Source: Pholis gunnellus (Eukaryota > Chordata > Actinopteri > Perciformes > Pholidae). From it: a DNA stretch of 64,000 nt. The stretch's first letter is position 1. Each line of letters opens with the position of its first letter. This document shows positions 1 through 48,267 of the stretch, in pieces. The stretch covers positions 20,986,349 to 21,050,348 of the forward strand of contig OU342809.1 of assembly GCA_910591455.2 (NCBI GenBank). The letters are read 5' to 3'. The notes under the pieces were generated by a model that had not been told where the DNA came from, ran no database searches, and was given only the letters and a program-made list of their open reading frames with translations. The position numbers were made by a program, and so were the translations under genes.

Positions 1-469
1 CACACTCCAGAGTGTGTGTGTGTGTGTGTGTCCGTGTGTTCTTGTTGTTCTCCAGTATCTTGTGGGAGTAATTACCATTTCGACAAATGTCACCAAAGCG
101 GTGTTTCCTCTAGTGTAACGGCCCAGACTCTTTAACTACAGGTGAAATTGCACCTTATGCCTGCGCGGCCGTAGTTCACGAGGACACGTGCACCACAGTG
201 ACACGCTGAGTGAGACAAGTGTTTAAGACGAAAGACAAAAAGAATGTGTTCCAAATGAGGAGGTGAGACAATGAAGGGAGATCACAAGCTGGTTCACTGT
301 AATATCTTGATGACGGCCAGAGCTGAGGAAAACAGGACACTGGCCCTTCTCCCTCCTCTTTCTCTTCCTCTCTCTTTTTTCCCTCTTCCTCTACCCCTCT
401 CTCTCCACTACCCTCTGGAGGTCCATAATGTAGTTTTAATTTCCCCAAGGCTACCACAGGAAAACAGTT

Positions 470-525
<56 letters not shown>

Positions 526-616
526 CTATTATTGCCTGCTTGTGACAGCGCATCTGTGTTTTTGTCTGTATTGCAGCATTTAAGCCCTTTGTTTGTGTGT
601 CGGTGTCATTTTTGTT

Positions 617-721
<105 letters not shown>

Positions 722-954
722 AAAAAATTCCAATAAGTGAGCAGCTGTTAACTTGTTTGTGATTATACTTTTCTGCCGATCTGCTCGAGTCTGTGCATTG
801 CATGTGTGGCTTATTTAATGTGTGTTTTCGTACATACAGTGAGTGTGTGTGTGTGTCTTTTCTGCTACCTTCCATGACGTGAGTGGCTCTTTCATCATCC
901 TGTTTCCAGACATTGGTGTTGGGTGCTGCTCTCCCTTGCCGCAGCACGTCCCAG

Positions 955-1054
<100 letters not shown>

Positions 1055-2839
1055 CTGGTACTCTGTGGCTCTGCAGATCTGCTCCCGGGGGGAGAGGCCT
1101 TGTATTGTGAAAACACACACGCATACAGGCTATGGTGGGTGGGGTGGGGAAGAACATGAGGCAGAGGGGAGGAGGTGAGGAGAGATGACCTCTTTATTTA
1201 GCCACCTAACATACACCCACACACACCCAAACAGAGCGAGGCAGAGGGTGAGGGAGGGGTGGGGGAGTCATTCTCTTGAGATACAGAGAGCAGGCCTGTG
1301 TTGTCGTGTCCGGCTGCACCTGTTCAGCCTGTGTGTGTGTGTGTGTGTGTCATTGTGCATTTGAGTGTGTGCACACGGTACCAAATGTGTCCACCGTTCT
1401 TTGTATACTTCTCAACATTTTGAGCTGAAATAGGTGGGTCATTGTGCTGACAGTTGCTGTCTCCCCAGCAGTGTCCCCCTCACTGTGATGTTGTGCTTAC
1501 ATTTAGTTGGATAGGGACGTACCGCGTGAAGTACAATCCGCACACTGTTCCATTGAGCCCCGTGGTTTCACCTCTCGTAACCAGGTAACACTTTAACATT
1601 AGGGTCAACAAACACAAGCCGAGAGCACAGATCAGTGAGCGGATTGTATTTGTCCACTCTGTCCTCTCACAGATGTATTAAATACAGCCAGCCAGCATCT
1701 CCATGAGTCTTTGACTAAATGTGACTGCTTTTGCTTGATTTTTTTTTACCATGTACACATTTTACACATAGCAGAAAAACATTTTTTTTTAAAATGAATT
1801 CTACGATTCACCCAGCCCCACCTCCAGAGAGGAAGTTTGTTTAATTAAAACGAAGTGAAGCACAATATTGCCGACAGTATATGCGGGTGCTATATTAGTG
1901 TTTGAACCTGCTTCAGGGACACACACAGTTGGGCTTCCCACAGCTCACACTTGTCCTGACTAAAAAGTCTCGACTAAGCAAACGCTCCGAGCAGGCCTGA
2001 TGTGAACCTCATGGCTGGTTCACAGCCCCGCTGAAGGTGGTGGTGCTCAGCCAGGTGCTCTGTGAAGCCAGGTCCAGTTTGCGCTGCGATGTGGAGCAGA
2101 ATGAAAGCCTTATGTCAGGACTGTTTGCTTTCTAAACATTCTGCTGGAAGCTGCACACACACTTTTTTTTCCCCCTCCACCTTTTGATGCCTGTTTTAGG
2201 CTTACACAGACATAGATGTGTGTGTGTTTTATGCATGCTTGGCCCAAAGATATACATCTCTCTGAGCTGCCCAGACAGGCCACAGAACCAGCTCCTGGCT
2301 GCCAAATGTAACACTTGAATAAGGACCTTACCTTTGCAGTATTACAGTATGTTTTATTCCCCTTTAAGTCTCCCCCTAGCTCTGGCACTCTCTTTCAGTG
2401 CACTTTTATCACCCAGGGGCAGTTCAGGAACATTTCCCAGTGTTCATTAGTTCCCTGGTTTTCTTCCCACAGGATATATAGAGATGTACGGTGGTCGTGC
2501 TGACTGTGTGTGTGTTTTGATTTTTTTGGTGTTTTAGCTTATCTTGGCAACCGCTCCCGCCAGTGCCATGAAACCAAAGTCCGACTGTTGGATGGAGTGC
2601 ATCCATATTGAGTGTACTTGGATCCAGTACTGGAGGTTTTCTGTTCACTTCTTTTAAAGGGGAGAGGGAGGACAAAACGTCCGTCTTTGTCTGTCTGTCT
2701 TTCTCTCTCCCATCCCGTACATTTAGGGCATATTATCATTTAGCTCAGTAATTACCTCAATGAAGTCATTTCAACGTGGGTAATGAGGAAAAGACACACA
2801 GCTAACAAACACACCCGTGCTATGAACACACACGAGCCT

Positions 2840-2878
<39 letters not shown>

Positions 2879-4201
2879 TCTGTGAGCCTAACGAGTGGTG
2901 ATTAGTGGGTCTCAGTTAGGCGTGGTTAGGCTGTGTAACATCATTCTGCACTGTGGACTCCGCTAATTCACTTCTCTTTATCTAATTACCCAGGGTGCGC
3001 GCACACAAGACACACACGCACACACACACACACACACCACCTGCATATATCTTTCCTGCAGATATGCAAAATGACCTCATTATTCCTGAGGTATCCATTT
3101 ATATATTTATATTTGTATCTGTTAATAAACAGCCCATTGTCCTCGGGTTACTGAGGCTGCTGGGTACAGCTAAGAATATGGCTTATTACTGTTCCTCTAG
3201 AGACACGAGGTGTAAAAACATCTTTTATCGCCTGATGCTGCTCGCTGTCATAAACAGATGCCTGCATATGGAAATTGTTTTTGCAAAATAGGCCTTAATA
3301 ATGTTTGATATGTCTTTCTCTGGAATGTCACGGCGGCCAGTTCATGGTCCATGAATGACGGACCCAGACCTTCGTAGATCAACATAGTGAGGCACAATGT
3401 ACAGTTACAGCTGATTATGGCGCTGTTGCCTTTACGTATATAATCCATGGGGGAAAATTACAAGTGATATGCTCATTGATTTGAGTATTTAGGCTGCCGT
3501 GGATGCGTGACAGTGCATGGTCCCGTCTGCTGCATTGCCCCTTACATCATGCAGACCTTTAATAACCGGACACTGAAGACCTGGATATGATGCGGCATTG
3601 ACATTTAAACACAACATCTGTATCACCTTTAAGACAAGGCGGCAATGCCGAAGAGACTCAATTTAGTTTTCTTCTGCAGCACGTACACCCTTTTCCCCTG
3701 CAGAACCAAACAATGGTTTTCAATCCTGGTCCTCAGCACCCAGAACACCGCTGGTTCTCTGTCCTACCAGCTAGTTAATATCCTTTAATTGCATTCACTG
3801 TGCATCCCAGGTGTGATTCAGTCCCTCATTACATGGCTGGAATAAAACTCAGCAGGGCTCTGTGACTAAAGGACCGGGAGAAAAACCCTCTTCTGAAACG
3901 CATGCTTTTAGGTGAGAATGACTCGTTTAGTAGTGAAATTAGTATTTTTCATATTTACTGTCGTTTGTCTGCCGGATGTGATTTAGATTTTATTTTGTGT
4001 GTCACGCTTGATGACGTAAGAATAGAACGGGTTTGGGATTGGAGGGTTTGTGTTTGTGTGTGAGGTTGAGAGAGAATGTGTAGTTATTGCTGGCATAGGG
4101 ACAGTCTGTGACTCAGAGATAATGGTTCTCTGTAGAGCGTGTGTGCATGTGTGTGTGTGTGTGTTCATATGTCTATAAGTGACTATAGCTATATCCTGCT
4201 G

Positions 4202-4296
<95 letters not shown>

Positions 4297-4379
4297 TGAA
4301 AGAAAGGGAGACTGTGAGAGGATGGTGCTATTTGCTAGGGACCACTGTCGTACTATTCAATCAATACCCCAGCACACAC

Positions 4380-4444
<65 letters not shown>

Positions 4445-5164
4445 GTAACACCCATGGGAGTTGCCTGACTTCATTAAGTAGGCCTGCTGTTTCTTTCCTG
4501 GGTGGGTGGGTGGGGGTGGGCTGGTGCAGAAAAAAAGAAAGGAGATGTGAAGGATTTTTTGTGAAAAATATGACAAAGATGAATATTTATGTCCGGCTAG
4601 TTGGATGCTGATTCACCTGAACAACTGTCTGCAGGTGAAAACATGTGTCCACGCTGGCAATTTCAGTTTTACAAACTTGTATATTTTTTTCTTTTTTTTT
4701 TTACACGTTGGAGATGAACATTTTTCAGACAACTAAATTAGTGTGTGTGTGTATACATATATATATTTAAATAACAAAAAAACCTAATATTCATATTTCC
4801 CAAATTGAAAATGGAATACCTACCCAACGAACAGATATCCGAATACTCAGATATGTCGGGTCCAGCCCGAGAAGACACCACCCACTGTGTTAGCCTCTCT
4901 CCTCCCTTTATCTCCCTCTGTTCTGACCCCCATCTCTCTCTCTCTCTCGTCATCCCACTGCACCGGCTGAAGACTAAATAACAGGACGCGTAGACGAGAG
5001 AAAAAACAAGCACTCAAAGAGAAAGAGGAGGGAGAGATGAGGACAGAGGGGTGCAAGATGGAGAGGTTTCATCTGGCTCCTCCCTCTGTTGCTATGACAG
5101 CAGGTTGTGTTGGCATGCACTGGAGTTGGCACTGCCCTCACCTCTGGCATCAGGGCACCCTGGG

Positions 5165-5209
<45 letters not shown>

Positions 5210-6494
5210 GGTGTGCTCGCTTTTCAAAGGCACGAAGGAGATGCTGCAAAGAAAACGTTTTTTAAAACGCATTCTAATTTGAAGAGAGCGTTTATTTATC
5301 GAGGTCCTTTTGTTCCAAAAAAAAAAAAAAGTGAGATTTGCATTAATATCTTAAGAAAGAAATCGACTTAATGTGAACACGGAAACTTTTGAATGTGTGG
5401 ATTTCCTCTTAAGCCACTCCTGAAATAATTATACTAAGACACAGTGTTTGCATTGTGTGTTACAAACACAAAGTACTCACCAAAAGGCATTCCTACATTT
5501 GTGAAGAATAAACATGTAATACAATATCATAAACAGCAGTGGAAAATAAACAAGGGTCGATCTAAATATTTGTCCAAAATCCTTCTGTTCTTGTCATTGA
5601 GTTTAAATAATGGAACAGACTGACCATTGCTCGCGTGCAGCTTACTGCATTGTGGAAGAAGCTGTGATGCTATTTGGTCCTGAGGCTGCATGGCAAAGAC
5701 CTTGTGTGCGTTAAATATAGTGAAGCCACAGTGGCGCATTGGAATTCAAGCTTTCAGAGTCACATCGATGTGATACATCTCATAGAACTGTAGTCAGTCA
5801 TAACAAAACAACTGCACATATTAACACGTGTGTTTGCGTGTGTGCACATTTACATGCGTTTTGCACATGCATGCATACCTCTGTATGTTTTTGTGCGCAA
5901 TGACCAGCAGCGTGTATGTATGTGTACGTGTGTGTGAGCTCGCACGTGTGTGTGTGTGTGTGTGTGTGTTTTCTCAGCCAAGGGGCCACTTTCTCTCCCC
6001 GGCCAGACGGTGCTCTCACCACTGGACAGATGGCCAACACCCTCCCTCTCTTCCTCCCCATCCCTTCATCTATCCCTCCTTCACTGTCTTCCTCTCCTGC
6101 AGCCCCCTAAACACCGCAGCACCTCAATCCCTCGTTCCCCTTCCTCCCAGCATCCTCTCTCTCTCTCTCTCTCCCATCACACACCTCTCCCATAATTCCT
6201 CTGGATGGAATGGAGCCTGTGCACCTCGCTCTCCATCTGTCTCACTCTCACTCACAGACACACTTCCTCTCTTAAACTAAATTGACTAAGCTGCTGTTAC
6301 TCTTTTTGGCCTTTGTTTTATTGGACCGAAGATGATGAAAAACCGGCGGAGTGGTGTACGATTGTACTCGCTGATGCTGAGCTGACAACTAGGTTTTTGG
6401 TCTTAGACTTTTTCGACAAAATAATGTCGACGAAAGTGCCAAGAATAGCACATCATGAGAGAGAAATTAATTTTCTGCCGCTTACACAAATAAA

Positions 6495-6660
6495 ATGATG
6501 TCGGTAGCTCCTAATGGACAAAACTGAATTAGAGCTTAATCCTTCTTTGACCCTTAACTGCACTCTCAAGTATTTTTCATTAAAAGTGATGTCGATTATT
6601 GATTCTCTGTAATGGCCCGCGCTTCAAATTTAATGACGGAGCTTTAAGTCCAGTGAGTTA
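6495..6660. other. Candidate conserved non-coding block
   Basis: Unique AT-rich stretch upstream of the first visible exon, with GAATTAGAGCTTAATCC, TTTTCATTAAAAGTGATG, CGATTATTGATTCTC and CAAATTTAATGACGG. It lacks simple repeats and open frames. The density of TAAT/ATTA motifs is like that of developmental enhancers in such introns. This cannot be confirmed from one sequence. Confidence 0.3.
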
Positions 6661-7836
6661 ACCGTTTATTAGTCTGGCGATACCAGACAAGAGGCGGGTT
6701 GATCTTGCCTATACCGAATATATCTGAGGCGAGAACAGCCGCTAACAAACAAACCATGAATGCACTTAGGCGACGTTAACTGGCTAAATCTCATTCTTCG
6801 CACTTCCTCTTATCAGTTCAGCAAACAGAACTTACGCTAGCCTTACATATTAGATTCAATGTAATAAGTGGGCTGTAATTATCAGAACAATACGCACATT
6901 CAGGCTCCCTCGCGTGGCTCAGAGGTGTGCAGAGTTTCTACTACGACCCGGTGTTTTCAAGCACACGTCCTCTGCATGTCACCGGCCCGACATGAAGAGC
7001 CTCCCTCAAGACTTTGGATTGTTTTTTTTAACTCTATTATTTCTACCCAGTTTTAGCAACGACACCCCGCAGTTTGTCTTCAGTCTCCAGTTGATCGAAG
7101 CATTTAGAGACTGACTTGTGAGTCTACCTGTTCATTAGATGCCATCAGTCCAATGCAAAAGCCCCGCAGGGAATCCTTTTCACTTTATGTGAGTGGTTGA
7201 TTCAACTCGTTGGGCAATCAGGGGGCCGTAATTATTGGTCTTGTTGTATTAAATTGCTTTATTGTCGTAGAATATTAACACTTTCTTTTCCTACTGGCAT
7301 CTTGTTCTTTGTGTTTCTTATTAGTCAAGATACTTACAGTGTTGGACTAGTCAGATTTTTGGTACCCTGGACATTTGGTATGCGATTTATTGGGTTAGTT
7401 TCTGTGAGGTTAAGCAACACATGTACTTCCTTCAGCTCATTCATGTTTCCTGCTCACCGTTTCCAACATTTCAACCGCATTTCCCTCAAACTCCTCTCCT
7501 CTTCTCTCAAGCCAGTGTCTTCAGTGTCAATCCTGTTGGATCCTCGGCGTTTATAATGTGATAATAAGGTGTGAAAATGGAGACACAATGGAGCACTGAG
7601 GATTGGGCCGACGCAGCCTTCCTCTGGTCCCCTCTCACACACTCTGCTACCAGGACACACACATGTTCACACACACTCATTTATGGATTGTCACTTGTGC
7701 ATGTAAACACAAGCCAAACCCCCCACAAATATTCAATGAAAGAATCTAAACTATCATAGATAGAGGGAGGACAATGACTCTTTGAAACTTGCAGCTGGTA
7801 ACAAACAACAAGGATACGTAAGCTTTTCCACTCATG

Positions 7837-7866
7837 GTTGTGTGTTGTGTGTGTGTGTGTCCTCAG
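7837..7866 (+). promoter_or_regulatory. znf423: UG-repeat 3' splice site of the first visible exon
   Basis: The acceptor CCTCAG is preceded directly by an almost pure TG run (about 7846-7860). Only four pyrimidines lie between the repeat and the AG, so in RNA the usual polypyrimidine tract is replaced by UG repeats. UG repeats next to a 3' splice site are known binding sites for TDP-43 and CELF proteins, the classic case being CFTR exon 9. The AG choice is fixed by frame and by homology of the encoded residues. Confidence 0.6.
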
Positions 7867-43639
<35,773 letters not shown>

Positions 43640-43819
43640 GTGAGTGAGGCGCAGCTCTTCCACTCTGTTTGTGTTCGTGTGACTGAGAGTGTGTCTGTGT
43701 TGATGATGCACTTCGGTGACTGTGAACGTCTCTTCTCCTCGTGTTCTGTTTTTTGCTTCTCTCGATTTGTCACCACAACTATTGCAATTCCTGCACACTT
43801 TTGATATAAAACTAGCCAG

Positions 43820-43924
<105 letters not shown>

Positions 43925-44141
43925 GTGTTAGACACACAGATGAAATGAAGAGCTCTTTTTGACTTGTGGGCTGTCTGGACCAGCTGTTGTGAACTTCACC
44001 ATTTGGCTACATCTTGGAAATCTTGACATAGAAAACAGTCGACATTACAGATAAACCTTTATAGACCAAGTGTAAAACAAGACAAATATTACATAACTCC
44101 GAACAAGAAACAGCCGGCTATTCATCCCTTAATGTGAGGGT

Positions 44142-44251
44142 TTACAGCTTGGCCTGGATGAAGTCGAACACCACGTAGCATGTGATGCTCTGATGCTGCT
44201 GCAGATGCGGCAAATCAACGCTGAGGAGAGTCCTAATGTACTGTTGAACTC
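44142..44251 (-). CDS. Unassigned 3'-terminal exon-like segment on the minus strand
   Basis: Reading the minus strand, an acceptor-like TTGTTCCAG is followed by a 110-nt open stretch ending in TAA. After two bases of a split codon it encodes VQQYIRTLLSVDLPHLQQHQ, then SITCYVVFDFIQAKL and stop. Codon use is strongly coding-like (GTG GTG TTC GAC TTC ATC CAG GCC AAG CTG), unlike the surrounding intron. It contains no simple repeat. I do not recognise the protein. No upstream exon or clear AATAAA signal was found. It could be the last exon of an antisense or nested gene, a relic of one, or chance. Confidence 0.35.
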
Positions 44252-44381
44252 CTGGAACAATGTAATGCATTATCAAAATGATAATGTATAGGTCAGCTTC
44301 ATCATTGAAAAGCCATTATTGCCTGTTAGGGGCTGAGAAAAGGTTATATAAAACTGTTTATGAGTGCACATATTATAAGTG

Positions 44382-44428
<47 letters not shown>

Positions 44429-44519
44429 GAAAAACTACCTCTGTAGTTTGGAGTCTATGTTCTTTTATGAGCGTCCCCTGTGACAGTTTTTTCAACTCGC
44501 TACTAATTTGCTGCCTTAG

Positions 44520-44651
44520 CATCTCTGTCGTCATGGAGATTAACGAGGTGGACCTGCGAGGTGTTCTGGGGAGCAAACGCTCTGCGCCCCCCCACCCTCT
44601 GCCCCTCTCGCCAGACCTGACAGGCACTCCCATAGTCACCGATGTACTCTG

Positions 44652-44652
<1 letters not shown>
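44520..44652 (+). other. Unassigned exon-like open segment on the plus strand
   Basis: The acceptor-like TTTGCTGCCTTAG is followed by 133 nt that reads ISVVMEINEVDLRGVLGSKR, then SAPPHPLPLSPDLTGTPI and VTDVL before TGA. Codon third positions look coding-like in the first half. All three readings with long open frames (one plus, two minus) coexist, which weakens the case. It is not phase-compatible with the preceding znf423 exon (43555-43639). It would be compatible only with an exon ending two bases into a codon, such as 41005-41429. Confidence 0.2.
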
Positions 44653-44690
<38 letters not shown>

Positions 44691-44780
44691 CTGACATCGC
44701 TCGGAGTCGTCTGGAGACGTTAGAGGAGAGATTTGAAACCAAAGTACAGCTGGAGTAACTTTTACTTCCTTCCCCCCATG

Positions 44781-44804
44781 AAACACACACACATACACAC
44801 ACAC

Positions 44805-44889
<85 letters not shown>
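44781..44889. repeat. (CA)n microsatellite, about 109 bp with interruptions
   Basis: CA tract interrupted by ATAC and CCTAC at its start, then pure to 44889. It lies about 100 bp after a GT run (44655-44686) and can pair with it in RNA. Confidence 0.95.
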
Positions 44890-44892
<3 letters not shown>

Positions 44893-45219
44893 ATAGATGC
44901 ACAAAAACAGGGAAAAACTCTCTCACACATGAAAGAACACAAGTATAGTTAATCTCTTACCTACTGCTCCTCTCTGCGCGTCTTCTTAGCTCTTCACTGC
45001 GTTCAGGGAACAACTCCCTTTCATTCTTTCCGTTTTTTTTGTCCTCTCCTCCTCGGGTCCCTCAAACCTTCTCCTTTTCCTGCTTCTAACCTTCTTTGAT
45101 CTCCTTCCACGTCTTCTGTTTCACCTCAGTTTTCTTTACCCTGAGAATCTCAACAGCCATTCTGCCATTTCCCACACTACACACACACACACGCATCCCT
45201 ACACAGTGGTGACACTTTT

Positions 45220-45330
45220 GGGTTAATTAATGTGCTAATTGTGTGAAAACGTAGCACAGATTAATTATGAAATTGAGGCAAATTATTTTGAAGCGCTCGC
45301 CCACCTTCTATTATTACATTTTTGACACCC
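45220..45330. other. Candidate conserved non-coding block (AT-rich)
   Basis: Unique island with clustered homeodomain-type elements (GGTTAATTAATGTGCTAATTG, split here as TTAATTAATG and GCTAATTG, then GATTAATTATGAAATT), next to repeat-rich DNA. No coding signal. Judged from texture only. Confidence 0.28.
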
Positions 45331-47055
45331 CCACCCTGAGAAGAAGGGAGCAAATAATAAAGAGAAAGATCTTATTTGGAATAAAAGCATTCGAGGTGAG
45401 ACATTTACCAGATCAAGGAGAAAATGTGTTCATTTCTCTGTCATCTTTCATTTTCTCTCTTTCACTGAACGTCTTTCATTCTGTTGTTCTCTGCTCGCTT
45501 TAATCAGATCACACAGTCATGAATAAAAGCTCAAACATCTGATTCCTCGGTTAAGCAGTATTCAATTTCCCATTCATTAAGCCAAAGGCAATTGGTTTCA
45601 ACTGTTTGAATGCAGTGTGTCTGGCTCCTGACAGAGGCACAACACATGACGCTGTGCTGTCTTTCTCTTCTTTCCTCCCTCCTTCGCCTTCACTTCTCTT
45701 CCTCTCCTTAATCCTTATATTGTTTATATGACAACACCTCCCATCATCACCTTTGTGAAGGTGTCGCTGTCTGTCTACTGGTCTCATTCACGCTCACTCA
45801 CATTCAATAACTCTACCACTGGTAGGTGTGCTTGTGTCACTTCTGATTCTCTCCCATGGTTCAGTGAAACACCCTAAGGCATCAGAGTACCTCTCAGCCC
45901 GCCTGCCCGTCTGCGTGTCACTGAAACATGTGCACGGAGGAGGAGAGAATATCTCAAATAACATTCGACGTGAGGAGGTCTGCCTCCCATCCACACGCTG
46001 ACAATGACGTGCTTCCACCGGTTGAGGGAGTTGGCTTATCGAGTCCAGGACTGTGATTGTCACATTGCTCCGTGGGTAATATGTGGTGCCCCCCCCACGG
46101 TCCTGTTAATTACGCTGTCAGGAAGGGAAAGAGAGACAACATTCAAGCAGATAGAGGGAACAGAGGGTCAAAGAGAGGAGTCTACAGAGGAATCCATCAC
46201 AAGTATCACTGCTCCACAGTTCCCACTACTTATTGCTTATCATGTATCAGCAGTATTTTTGTCGCTTACTTGCAGCAGTTATTCTTTGTTTTGTCTCCAC
46301 ATTCAATAATATAAAAGCCCCGTGATATATATATATATGCAAGCCATTTGTTTTCAACCAGCCAGCAGCTGTTTAGGTTTTGTGGCTGCAAGGGACAAAG
46401 GGACTCTCTGGGTATCTTTATAAGCAGAACATTTTCAAAAGTTCAGAAGGGTTGCACCTATTGAGAAACAAGTGAGGAATGTGAACAGACGTGTTTTTTG
46501 GTGCAACAAATAATGGCAAAGGTCGGCGTCAAGTTTAATGATGCTGGTCAGGTTTTGATGCAAATAAGTGGCCATTAAAGAAGGAGCCTGTTATTGTGAT
46601 TGAAGTGATTACTTGCTCAACACTTGTGCTTGTGGTTAGTCAATGATGACGTGGCTTGACCGAAGCAGAAGAGCTGCTATGGTGTGTCTATATGTATATA
46701 GAATTTTGACTTATCTAGCTTTTAGCTTGTCCCATTGATAAAACCACAGAAACTCCTACAGCCCCAAATGTACCTGTAAATATCTTGTGGGGTCAGTGTT
46801 GCAAGATTAACCCTTGAAATACCTAAAATGCACTAAATCAAAAGGCATTGCGGAGTTGAATATTGTGTGTGGGAATTCTCCTTTGTTTTCTATGAGCAAA
46901 CAGCGTAATGATGGTAACAAACACATCAGACAACGATCAGGCTATTTAATGGCGTCTACGCAGTTATGGTCTTGAAATTAAAATCCGTGAGTCCGTGTTG
47001 ACCGAGACGAGACTGAGTAAAAATGTGAGACAAAACCGAGGCCAAGACTCGAGTA

Positions 47056-47158
<103 letters not shown>

Positions 47159-47476
47159 AAGTCCATCTCCCACACACCGATGAGAGATGGAGTAAAAGGA
47201 AATGGAGTTATCCATTTTTGCCTCGGGTAGCAGCTTGCCATTTGAGAATTTTTTGGGTGCTTTTGTGCGTGAGACAAAATGGCAAGTACAGTACACAGAG
47301 TAATATGTACACATTACAGTATGAATCACAACTTGTGTATTTTATATAATATAGTTAGGCTAGTTATGTAGTGATATGTAACATGGCTATAGTGTACATG
47401 AATTTGTTTCTATGAGACAAAGAAGAACTCTGTCTATCCAGGTGTGTGTGTGGGTGTGTGGGTTGGGGGCTTATCC

Positions 47477-47513
<37 letters not shown>

Positions 47514-48229
47514 GTGTGTGTCTGTGTGTGTGTAATCACAGTGCCGTGTGCGTTCAGTTTTTCTAGCCCCCAACGCTGCTGAGCAGGTGGGAAGGGAAGG
47601 GAGGGCTTGAGGAAGTGGAGATGAGAGGAGAATGTAGAAAGTATTTATTTGTGTTTTTGGCTGGGCACACTGGGGGGGGGGGACTTCATGGGAGGAGAAG
47701 ATGCGAGGAGGGTTAGCGGCGAAATGAGAGACGACAGAAAAAAAAGAGAAAGAGGCAGAGCCGAGGGTGGTGGAGGGCAGCGCAGAAAAAGAGGCATGAC
47801 GGTAAACTTGTGGTTTTTTTTATCTCTGTGTGTAGAGCTGCTCAGTCAGATCAGCTAATTCTGACCAACAGAACAGCACCACTCTCGCCCAATTAAAACA
47901 CCTGCACCATCCAAACGTACACCGTTTGCTTTTAGATAACCCCGTACTGCTCTATCTCATCGTCACCAAGACCTCAGAGATAACAAGGAAGGCAATGGCT
48001 CCCTGTTCTGTAATGTGTGGTCTCGTTGTTTAGCACGCCCCCTCCTCTCGTTGTATGAACTTGTGTATTTGTTTGCGTGCGTGTCTCCTTGGACCCAAAC
48101 CGCAGCGGGTTTTTTTTGGCAGGCTTTATTGTTTTCTGCTGTGCAGCTGCACATCATGAAGAACTTCCCTCCCCGTGTGATAGTGTGAGGTGAAGACAGT
48201 CACGTCTGTGTGCAACTAAACATGCAAGC

Positions 48230-48267
<38 letters not shown>

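Noticed and set aside
6660..6760. AGTCTGGCGATACCAGAC inverted repeat as a transposon end
   Set aside because: It is a short hairpin resembling some fish repeat termini, but no second end or target duplication was found.
7782..7866. In-frame ATG at 7782 as an alternative start for the first exon
   Set aside because: The sequence between it and 7866 reads through a TG repeat (CVCVSS) and the CCTCAG acceptor; homology starts only after the acceptor.
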